Below, piece after piece: positions 55,961 to 64,000 of a stretch of DNA of 64,000 bases. Location of the stretch: contig OX485806.1 of assembly GCA_950295325.1 (NCBI GenBank), positions 35,774,001-35,838,000 of the forward strand. Reading direction: 5' to 3'. Numbering within the stretch: position 1 is the first letter of the stretch; the number at the start of each line of letters is the position of its first letter. The notes below the pieces were generated by a model. That model was not told where the DNA came from and ran no database searches. It was given only the letters and a program-made list of their open reading frames with translations. Origin of the DNA: Polytrichum commune. Lineage: Eukaryota; Streptophyta; Polytrichopsida; Polytrichales; Polytrichaceae. Position numbers and translations under genes: made by a program.

Positions 55961-57376
55961 AACACCAAAATCAAATTTAAACAAAACCAAAAAAAACAAC
56001 CTTATCTCATGAACCAAATAAAAATAAAAATACTGACATGAAAATTGAAGAAAAAGTTAATTAAAAACCAAAGAACTCAAAGAAAAACATATGGTTGAGG
56101 TACAAGAGTGGTGACATACTTAGATCATCACACAATCACTTCTTCAAATCCAGCACGGCAGTTGCATCAACACTGTTTTGGCTAGGTAAGGAAACCACCC
56201 ACTCTGGTTCTCTCGATATTACGGTAAGGGTAGTTGATTGTATGGAAAATGATGACTTGTGGCTTACAAATTTCATGTGCGATTTGACACGGTTGAAACC
56301 ATCTCACAGACTGACTTCTTCGTATGCGTCACGGCAGTAGTATCAACGTGGTCATTGTTACATTGAAGGATTTGCAGTCGAAATTACCTATGGACAAGAT
56401 TACCGCTTACAAGATTTCTGGAGGTTTAGGGTTTTGGGGGTACGTTAAGAGTTCAGTGGTAGAAGTGGTGTGTGTGGCTGCACATTGTTGCATCTTCGAT
56501 ATCCACTTTATTAATCTTATCTGGGATACTTAAGAATATTTCAAGTTACAGTAGTGCGGTGTTAAATTCTTGAAATTGAATCAATAACTATAAACCTCTC
56601 TCCGTGATCAAGTTCTAGTGCAAAGAGCAATCTGGAATGCCGATGTTTAGCATTTTAGCTTGTGGATTGAACACCAGCAAATACTTCGAAAGTTGGGGTA
56701 ACTTCTGAGTTGGCTTCTCTTGATAATCTGTTTTAGGTTGAAGCGTCCAACAGAATGAGTTCAGAGGGGGAGAAGGATTTTCATGTCATCATCGACGATA
56801 GACTGGATTAATAATGAGTAGGAGGATTGAATTGGGGATGCATGACATCGAAATCCCCCTCCAAGACCAAACCCTAAAACACTGTGCAAAGCTTGGACTG
56901 TAGCTTATGCCCTTGGCAACAAATTATATACACCAAAGAGAATACTCGGTCGATTTATGCAAGCTGCCTTCCACATCGACCAAAGCAAAATCTATGTCAC
57001 AAATTTCTCAACAGAGCACTACATGACACATATGAGGGCCGGGGCAAATCCGTAGCCTCTCTTACTGCCATGACTACCTAAGCTCATATATATTACAAGA
57101 ATCATCAAGCGGGGAATATTTGCACAATTCGGAATTTGCAAGATGCTAATTCGACCATCCGGGACCCAGAAATGCTGGTTGCCGAGACTCAATCGAAATT
57201 CGACAAATATTGCTGAAGAAGTGCTTCAATCCCGGGTTTGAAGCTTTAGGATCGCCACTGCTCATCTCATGCTATGCTTCTTGACGATGCCTTGTGATGG
57301 TCAGTAGAAGCTGCTATGTTGCATTGCATGCAACACTTCGGAGGCGAGAAATTGGCCTGCAAAAAGTTGATTCGAT
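55961..57376. other. No confident gene; possible C2-like remnant near 56340-56440
   Basis: Plus-strand frames 56095-56340 and 56324-56533 overlap in different frames. The second contains INVVIVTLKDLQSKLPMDKI followed by TAYKIS, which loosely resembles the first two strands of SRC2-type C2 domains (E-V-x-I-x-S-A-x-D-L-K-...-K-M-D-x-Y). Without the rest of the domain this is only a suggestion. The frame at 56884-57081 is not recognised. Confidence 0.25.
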
Positions 57377-58550
57377 CTAAAAGTGCCATGCGGATGGATC
57401 GTATGTTTGCGGATACGGAGAGTGAGGAGGTTGAGTCGGGCATTCAGGTGGATATGGCGGAGGATATGGCATAGGAGATGGTGGAGGATATGGTTGCTGA
57501 TTGTTGCCACAAGGAAATTGGTAATTCATGGGATTATAGGTCGGTGGAAATGCAGGAGCAGTTCTCCCCGAGGTGTAATTTCCTTGTTCGAGCAGTTTCA
57601 CCGAAACAGTTAGGACTCCGTGAAATCTCCCGGACGACGGGATGCGCACCTGCATGGCAGAGTTGAAGGTTAGCGAATTTGTGATATCTCCTTCAAACCT
57701 TTCTCGTTTTCCACCAAGAAGCAGCCTACCTCTTGTAGATCTTCTCGCACTCTTCCTATAGATACCAAGATCGCCTCCTAAATCTTAGCCATTTGGGTGC
57801 AGTTACCTTCAAGAAATACCTACAGCTCCTTCAAATGAGGATGTCCTTCAAATCTTGCTTGTGTTCCCCAAAAAAACCAATATATCTTCTAGAAAATTTG
57901 GGCACAATGAACACTTTAAAATAAGATACTCTTCATGTCAAATTTGATGTTTTCTCCTTCGATTCTTGGACTTAGGAAGTGAGTTTATGCTCTTTGGATT
58001 GACGTTCTCAGTTCCTTTCGATAGATACCTTACCCTCAACTACCAGTGAGAAAATAAGTACATAATGAGTGCTTGAAGATTTAAGTTAAATTGCTTGTTG
58101 AAACCATCCGCTTCTTTGGCATTGCGTGAAAATGCAGCAACATTTCATTTAACGATATGCGCAATTTCTGTACTTTTGGGAAAGGGGGATTACCTGATAC
58201 TTGAATGGAAGTGCTAGGTTGGTGGCTGGGACACTCGACCTGATGTCGACAAGCGGTATGTTGACTGTCCCGACCACTTTGGTTTTGTGTGAGAATCTGC
58301 TGTAATTACAAATGTGGATGGTTAGCTTGGACTCCATATGTTGGAAGGTTTCCTCGTCGCAAATGAATCTTAGTACTGAGTTCCAATAGGGATTCACCCC
58401 ACCCCGCTTCGCCTCCGTCGTTGCCATTTTCTTGGTAGGGTAGATCCAAGCTTCAACAAACGGATTCATCGTGGCCCCACACCAATTCACGTTCTTCAAA
58501 TTCTCCGCCGAAATCACCGTTACTTCAAGCTCCCGCTGCCGCTTCGACAT
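57377..58550 (-). CDS. SRC2-like C2-domain protein, Pro/Tyr-rich C-terminus (copy B)
   Basis: Exon 1 is 58550-58194 and exon 2 is 57649-57377 (stop), with a 544-bp GT-AG intron in phase 0 after FKYQ, the same position as in copies A and C; 209 residues. The C2 domain includes ELEVTVISAENLKNVNWCGA, VEAWIYPTKK, NPYWNSVLRFICDEETF, GTVNIPLVDI and, in exon 2, VRIPSSGRFHGVLTVSVKLL. The tail is short, rich in Pro and Tyr (QQPYPPPSPMPYPPPYPPE), and lacks the basic RRSGFGG block and the Gly-Cys end. It is the most diverged member, consistent with partner or localisation change after tandem duplication. The loop reads MNPFVE, again without the expected Asp. Confidence 0.85.
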
Positions 58551-58562
58551 TCCTGCTCACTT

Positions 58563-58865
58563 GCTGGAACTTAACCCTGTGGTCACCCTGAATTCTTATC
58601 TAACAACAAACGACTGATGAGGTAGAAAATTCTCGACTACGAGAAATCAATCAAAAGTATGAAACGTAAACCTGCCGTCAGTCTGAAATCTTATCTAAGA
58701 ACGTTTGATGAAATAAAAGATTCTCGGCTACAACAAATCGATCTAAGTCTAAACTTCCTGGACCTTAACCCTGCCCGTCTGCCTGTACTTAATCCTGTCG
58801 AACTAAATACGAACAACGTTTGATGAAATAGAATCTATAAGTAGGCTACAACGAAACAATCAAAG
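58563..58865. repeat. Diverged tandem repeat just upstream of C2 gene copy B
   Basis: Three units of about 90-130 bp share a CTTATCTAA(C/G)AAC-like or ATACGAACAAC word, then (T/A)GATGA(A/G)(A/G)TA, then GATTCTCGGCTACAACAAAT / AATTCTCGACTACGAGAAAT / AGTAGGCTACAACGAAACAA, then ATC(A/T)AAG. The array starts 13 bp upstream of the ATG, so it occupies the 5' UTR or core promoter. Confidence 0.6.
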
Positions 58866-59457
58866 TGGCAGAGGCGATAACTGAAGTCCTAATATGACCG
58901 ACGTCCTGTCGGTCCTAACTAAGAAGATCGACCAAAGGTGAGAACCCGAACACCTAATTGTAGTAAAGTCGGCATTTAGGATTTCATCAAGAGTTTAAAG
59001 TATATGCGGTGTACAGTATGTGTAGTCTTGATCCAAGTTTGTCTCTCTTATACTGTAGGTATTGTTGTGAGTAGTGATGCACTGAATCATTGTGGAAACG
59101 TCGTCACTTTTTTTAGGGGGTGAATTGGCATCTGCAGCTTCGTCGAACTGGGTCAAGTGGAGCAAGTATTAAAACAATTGCAGTTTCTGTGTACCTTCAC
59201 TGTGAAGGTACTGTAGCTTCAAAATCCGCAGGGATCACCTAATACTTGAATTAAGTGACCTGCAAGCATGCGAATTTTGGGAGATATGATCCTCATTTCT
59301 TATGCTGAGATTTACTCAGTAGCGGTGTTGGAGAGGACCAAGATTCTTGTATTACTTGTTTCTGGGTTCACTAAGGAGGAAATATAAGGTAAGCAGGTCT
59401 TAAACAGACACTTTCCTTTCTGCACTCCTCGTCCAAATATGAAACACGTACTCCGTG
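58866..59457. other. No gene recognised
   Basis: Includes an imperfect hairpin CTGTGTACCTTCACTGTGAA GGTAC near 59188-59212. Nothing codes. Confidence 0.45.
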
Positions 59458-59735
59458 CAAGATGATTAGCAACTCCAAATCATGCCCATAGCTACTTGCC
59501 TAATAATTTTCGGAGTTCATATGAATCTCCTTCACTTTTGTCTAGTGAAGAATTTTTGAGTTACTAAATGAGCAAATAGTTGCCCCTAATTATGTTGACT
59601 ATTATGTCTAGAATGGTTAACCAATTTTGAGCACGTAGTCTAATCTCTTTTCAACACATGTGATTTTGTGTTCATTCTGAGATTCAAACCCAACCATACT
59701 GAAATTTAGGTGTTTGTTTAAGAAACAGACATCGA
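59458..59735 (+). repeat. Dispersed repeat, copy of the 12838-13145 family
   Basis: AAATCATGCCCATAGCTACT, CCTAATAATTTTCGGAGTTC, AATTATGTTGACTATTATGT, CTAGAATGGTTAACC and AAATTTAGGTGTTTG follow the family order. Confidence 0.7.
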
Positions 59736-60522
59736 ATTAGGCACATTTACCTATACATATGAAAGAAGATGCAGAATTTCGATTTATTTCTATGAACCTT
59801 TCTGAACGAGTCTTTTTAAGACACAGATTTTGAATCTTCAACATCCTCTTTGGCAACCTCGGTGATTTATTTGGAATTATTTATGTGCAGGAAAGGCTTA
59901 CGCAACTATATATCTCAACAGCTTACATAGTAATGACGCGTGACCTGCCATGCATCTTGGGTTTCGTATCATGATCTGGATGTCATGCAACAGCAGTCAA
60001 ATTCAAACAATTATCACTGAATTCAAAAAGTATCACAATTTACTTTGACTGCTCTTGATGCAATCACACATTGTAATAAAAAAAAATTAAGAAAATTCTT
60101 GGCATTTTTCCTTGGAAGATGACAAGCTCATGATAAAAATTGCACCTTTTGCTTTCACAATTCAATGGCAGCAAACAAATCTGCCAGTGCTCTACACTGA
60201 AAAGTAACCACTCCACGGTAAAATCTGGCTGAAGGTACCACCACCCTCTACCTATTGCCTACAGTTGACATGCGTTTTCTCCAGCTGCGTTAGACTCCAG
60301 TTTGCACCTGTTTATTTTAATCCACTGCAATCAATGCGGCTAGCTGTACAATGAAGAGAGGACAAGAGAATCAACCTCTAATTATGGTCTTGGAAGATGA
60401 GAACCTCATCATTAAAAAAAGGTTATGTTATGCTCGGTGACATCAAAAGTTGTTGATGAAACAAATGAATCGGATATAGCCACTCATATTACACATTCAG
60501 GTTTGCAACTGTTACAATTTTC
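59736..60522. other. 3' flank of C2 gene copy C, no gene recognised
   Basis: No frame of interest. Part of this stretch is likely to be the 3' UTR of the gene ending at 60523. Confidence 0.45.
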
Positions 60523-62230
60523 TTAACCTCCGCATCCTCCACCACCGCATCCTCCACCACAGCCACCACCGCCATCGCCTCCGTCCATGGCCGACCCTAG
60601 TAACATGCCTCCCAACGCTCCTCCCAAGAGACCGGTCCCAAACCCTGCCCCTCCAAACCCACTTCGTCTCGTCCTGGCCGGCGCCTGTTGGGCGTATCCC
60701 TGCTGGTAGTAGGGAGCAGGTTGGTAATATTGTTGGTTTTGTTGAGGATATCGGCCTGCACTCATAGGATATCCGGCTGCTGGGTATGCTGTCATGGGTG
60801 TGTTTCCATTTGAGCTCATCTTGTCTGAGCTTGTTGCCTGCACGTTTGGAGCAACCCAGGAGGCTGCCGCTGCCGCCTTCACCACCTCCCCTAGCTTCAC
60901 TGACACGTTCAACATTCCTTGGAACTTGCCTGATGGCTTGCGAATCTGCAAGAGTACATGAGATTGATTCACCCTTGGGGTTGTTAGTAACTGTTGTGTT
61001 TGTCCGTTCATCAGCATGGTCAGAAATTGATGCATCTTATGTAAGAATCAAACATATTTGTCAGGTGTTCAGTACTCAATTATGGATTATGTAACCGGCG
61101 AGATGAGAGTGGGTTACGAGGTGCAATAGCAGCGAGATCGAGACATCGATATACTCAAACAGTTTGTGGGACTTAACTGATGTGTTCATGCACGTAAATT
61201 GAAGGTTATGAATGAAATGTTCTCAATGTGTTGGAAGTGGTCATCACTTGGATGAGCAATTAGTTAGGGCAACACGTGTTCATTATTGAACGAAATGGTC
61301 GCATCAAAATAGGGCAATTGATTACGGGTGGTTTTGTGCCTACTCGTAACCAACCTAGATAGAAACATCAACAACATGCCTGAGCCTGACCATTATGTTC
61401 TTGAATGATTATCTTCTGAAAAGTTCTCAGCCCCTGGGACGGCAAATCTAATGCAGCACAAGCAGGGGTCCGCATCTTTAGAACTTGGTTTGTACTATAT
61501 AGCACTATCGTAAGCCAATCTGATTCCGTAGGTTTATAGCACCATTTTCAAGTCTATAGATCCTACTAAGATGCTTTGTAGAGTTTCTTAGAATTAAGAA
61601 GAAATATCTAGAGGTCTGGATGGTGAACGCTGCTTTCGAAAAAATGCTTCTAATCACTTTGAAAAACAGTGACATCTTAAAGCATGATGTTTTTTCTAAT
61701 TCAGAAAGCAATTATGTTGCTCTCATCTTTGTATCTGAACCATGAGTTAAGAAAACAAATCATGAGTTCGTCAAAAGCATTAGAAGTGATTCAGAAACAG
61801 CAGTTGTAGACTGCGGGAAGACTTGCCACCCGGGGCACCGACCCGGAAGATGGAGATGGAGATTTTACAGTACCTGATACGAAGAGGTCTTGGTGGAGTC
61901 TGCGGAGGAGGAACCCTGTGCCGCCTTGCTGCTGACACTCGATAGCGGGATCCTGACAGTCCCGATGGCCTTGTTGGAGAAGGAGCCATGGTTGAAAATC
62001 TCCAATGTGAGGTTAGCTCCCCCTTGTTGCAGCAAACTCTCCTCACACACCAACCGCAGCACCGAGTTCCAGGTAGGGTTGACACCACCTTTGGTGGACA
62101 CCGGCGACGGCACCTTCATGTTAGGGTAAATCCAAGCCACCACGTAAGGACTCATCGTCCCCCCGGATAACTTCACATTCTTCAAATCTTGCGCTGATAA
62201 CACCGTCACCTCTATCTCCCTCTGATCCAT
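60523..62230 (-). CDS. SRC2-like C2-domain protein, Gly-rich C-terminus (copy C)
   Basis: Exon 1 is 62230-61874 (from MDQREIEV) and exon 2 is 60945-60523 (stop), with a 928-bp GT-AG intron in phase 0 after SSYQ; 259 residues. An in-frame Met 13 codons earlier (62269) is possible, but its extension is not shared with copies A and B. C2 hallmarks are EVTVLSAQDLKNVKLSGGTM, VVAWIYPNMKV, NPTWNSVLRLVCEESLL, GTVRIPLSSV, then IRKPSGKFQGMLNVSVKLGE. The Ala/Tyr/Gln-rich linker (YPQQNQQYYQPAPYYQQGYA) leads to TRRSGFGGAGFGTGLLGGAL and a longer Gly-Cys tail with three Cys. It is closest to copy A (AQDLKNVKLSGGTMSP shared), so A and C are the more recent pair although B lies between them. Confidence 0.88.
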
Positions 62231-62269
62231 CTCCCTATTCAATTCACAAAAACCAAAACTCTCCACCAA

Positions 62270-63025
62270 TTAAGATTCCGAAGCCGACAACCGAGTCTGA
62301 AACCAATCCACAAGCAAGCCTTCTTCTTCTTCTTCTACTACAACACCCTCCTCCACGAATCACTGGTCGTGACGTGCCAAAATGATCCTGCTTGTAATCT
62401 CTGACCAATTCACAGGAAATCCATGAACAAATCAGTGATTCTTCACCACAATTCACAGTGATATGCTACAACCATCCGAGGTTGAGAATCTCTTTCTTGT
62501 GGACCTACTTGCCGAAGCCAGTGATTGTTTTTTCAAGCTGTCCTATGACGATTGCAACCCTGAAGGGCATGAGAGTGGGATGATGAGCATGGAGGTTTTT
62601 ATATGTGACTTTGTGTTCGGTTGGATCTATGCAGGCGGTTGTGGATGGATCGGGGAAATTGTGCGTGTCGGTAGGCCCCGCGTAGGGGAGGGGAGGTGTC
62701 GATGCGTGGTGGGAGGTGCCACCCTGTCGGAAGACTCGACACTTCCCACCTACCGTTTTGCTGATTGATGTTTCGGAGGCAGGTGTCACTTTCTGCCCCT
62801 GGGCCACCTGGGCGCTCGTGAGTGGTCCAACTCTTGAAGATATTGAAGTGGCTTCGACTCCTCCCACTGCACTGCCACGTCCCCTGCGGACTGCCCAGTG
62901 CACTATTCTATGTGCAGTAGGTAATTCTAACTTTAGCTCTACGAAACTGGTGTGTCAGCTATCCGTGTTTTGGATTCTCGAGGGTCATTCACACTGGTTG
63001 TGGTTGTGGTCAGTGTTTGGGGAGA
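62270..63025. other. 5' region of C2 gene copy C, no other gene recognised
   Basis: 62318-62334 is a CTT-type repeat. 62640-62900 is G+C-rich, and the overlapping frames there on both strands (100-132 codons) reflect composition only. Confidence 0.45.
62596..62604 (-). promoter_or_regulatory. Candidate TATA box for C2 gene copy C
   Basis: The minus strand reads ATATAAAAA in the context CACATATAAAAACCTCC, about 370 bp upstream of the chosen start codon. It would give a 5' UTR of roughly 340 bp. It is a sequence match only. Confidence 0.35.
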
Positions 63026-63180
63026 TTTTTGGGCATAATCGCTCAAAATCTTAGTGTCTCCAAGTCCACCTTGTTAAATGTTGTGATTTTTTGGTTGTCT
63101 TTATTTTTTTGAGGTATATTCTATAGATTCACCATAAATTATTGGTAATTTTCCTACATTTTAAAACTTTAACCGATAAT
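63026..63180 (+). repeat. Repeat shared with the 3' flank of the pogo-like element
   Basis: TTTTTGGGCATAATC, then TAGTGTCTCCAAGTCCA and weaker similarity as far as TTGGTAATTTTCCTA, parallel to 16952-17095. Confidence 0.5.
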
Positions 63181-63324
63181 TTTTTCAAACTCAATCGGTT
63201 CATCTATAATCAGTTGTAGATTCTCTCCATTCACTGGTTGTGGATGTGGTTACACTATATATAGCTGGGTATATTAAATAGATTATTTAGCGGGTGGCGT
63301 CAAGATTGGTGTGCCATGTTAAAT

Positions 63325-63746
63325 AAGGTAGAAATACCATAACCCGTGAACATAAGGTGATTCACATTGAAGATCTAGTCTGACAATCATGAGATAATTT
63401 TCCAAGATAGACGAGAAGGATTCATGAAGAATGCAAGTTGTTTCATATTTTTTTGCCTTGTACAAAAAATGCTACAATTTTTCAAAGTGGAAAGTTGTCC
63501 AACCCCCTACTCGTTCACTAGATTCTCCCTACACCGAACACGGTAATCCGCATTTCCATACACAACATCGTCTAAATCGGTTACCTCATGAGTACATTAA
63601 CACTTGACTCCCATTGGCTACACTAAATGTACACGCATTGCAGTGCCGCCGAGCCATGATCGGTTTTAGAAATGGCACTTCACCATTATGACAACGGTCT
63701 AGTGCACGGCTAGAGGGTGGTTAACGGGTTATGGTATTTCTACCTT
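63325..63746. mobile_element. Inverted-repeat element, 422 bp, 23-bp perfect termini
   Basis: AAGGTAGAAATACCATAACC (63325, 23 bp perfect through CGT) has its exact complement at 63724-63746. Pairing then continues with one mismatch for another 4 bp. The flanks (GTTAAAT on the left, AGAGAGT on the right) do not give a target duplication, so the superfamily is undetermined. No ORF. Confidence 0.65.
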
Positions 63747-64000
63747 AGAGAGTCTTCTTGACTTGTCATGTACCACCAAGTGTCATGTGTGACACCCTCT
63801 CTAGTTGCCACCCATTGATTGCAAGCATTTAGTGAGGGTAGATGATGAATAGTTTAGGACACACACTAAATCAAATGCTAAGTGTAATTGGAGTGTACGC
63901 TCTTCTTGATTAAATAGCTAAATTTGGGTGATAGATGGCAAGGCTATAGTTGAGATGGAGACCAAAAAGAGTGTTATGATGATGTATACAACATATAGAG
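63747..64000. repeat. Segment related to 36926-37035
   Basis: ACCAAGTGTCATGTG, GGGTAGATGATGAATAGTTT and ACTAAATCAAATGCTAAGTG follow the same order as AACATCAAGTGTCATGTG, GGGTTAATGATGAATAGTGT and GAAATCAAATGTTTAGTG at 36938-37040. Confidence 0.45.

Noticed and set aside
60786-61094. Plus-strand frame of 102 codons
   Set aside because: Antisense shadow of C2 gene copy C exon 2 running into its intron.
62463-63054. Frames of 101-132 codons on both strands
   Set aside because: G+C-rich upstream region of C2 copy C; no motif, no splice logic, overlapping in opposite directions.
1-64000. CRISPR arrays, operons or bacterial-type systems
   Set aside because: The window has spliced plant genes and plant transposons; no short spaced identical repeats with unique spacers were seen.

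Overview
The window is a stretch of plant nuclear genome with few genes and many repeats. It looks like a land plant because it carries a spliced fatty-acid hydroxylase P450 of the CYP704 type, three SRC2-like C2-domain genes, a relic of a class III peroxidase exon and a short run of the plant telomere repeat CCCTAAA. Introns are 0.4-1.9 kb and DNA transposons of several kinds are abundant. I lean towards a non-seed plant (bryophyte, lycophyte or fern), but the sequence alone does not settle this. No rRNA, tRNA or CRISPR feature was found.

Layout. 1-42 kb is a transposable-element landscape without an intact host gene. It holds a family of DNA elements with CACGGG termini and perfect 8-bp target duplications (931-1764, 14054-15551, 29128-32819, 36509-36917), a PIF/Harbinger-like element (8292-9177), a similar probable element (20238-20508), and two elements bounded by TTAA (7242-7834, 22540-22772). 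It also holds a decayed pogo-type transposase gene (13.9-16.8 kb), a decayed LINE with reverse transcriptase and RNase H (27.65-35.36 kb), a Tc1/mariner relic (37.7-38.2 kb), a hAT-transposase-like fragment (3.4-3.7 kb) and a peroxidase exon relic (22.9-23.0 kb). 42.3-49.0 kb is the P450 gene: six exons, 546 codons, with all hallmark motifs. 51.4-62.3 kb is a tandem cluster of three two-exon C2-domain genes on the minus strand, sharing one intron position.

Most notable structures. (1) 29128-32819 is a composite transposon. Two same-orientation copies of the CACGGG element flank a 2.7-kb passenger, and only the outermost ends carry the 8-bp duplication (CAACTTGC), so the whole 3.7-kb unit moved as one into the LINE. 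(2) The 1.5-kb member at 14054-15551 interrupts the pogo-like gene. Removing the element and one duplication rejoins the reading frame exactly, although the gene has other lesions. (3) P450 intron 3 carries a large nested inverted repeat with a perfect 76-bp stem that would be transcribed as a hairpin. (4) P450 intron 4 appears to use a GC-AG splice pair.

The P450 (probably an ER fatty-acid omega-hydroxylase) and the C2 genes (probable membrane-associated stress or signalling proteins) show no evident functional link.
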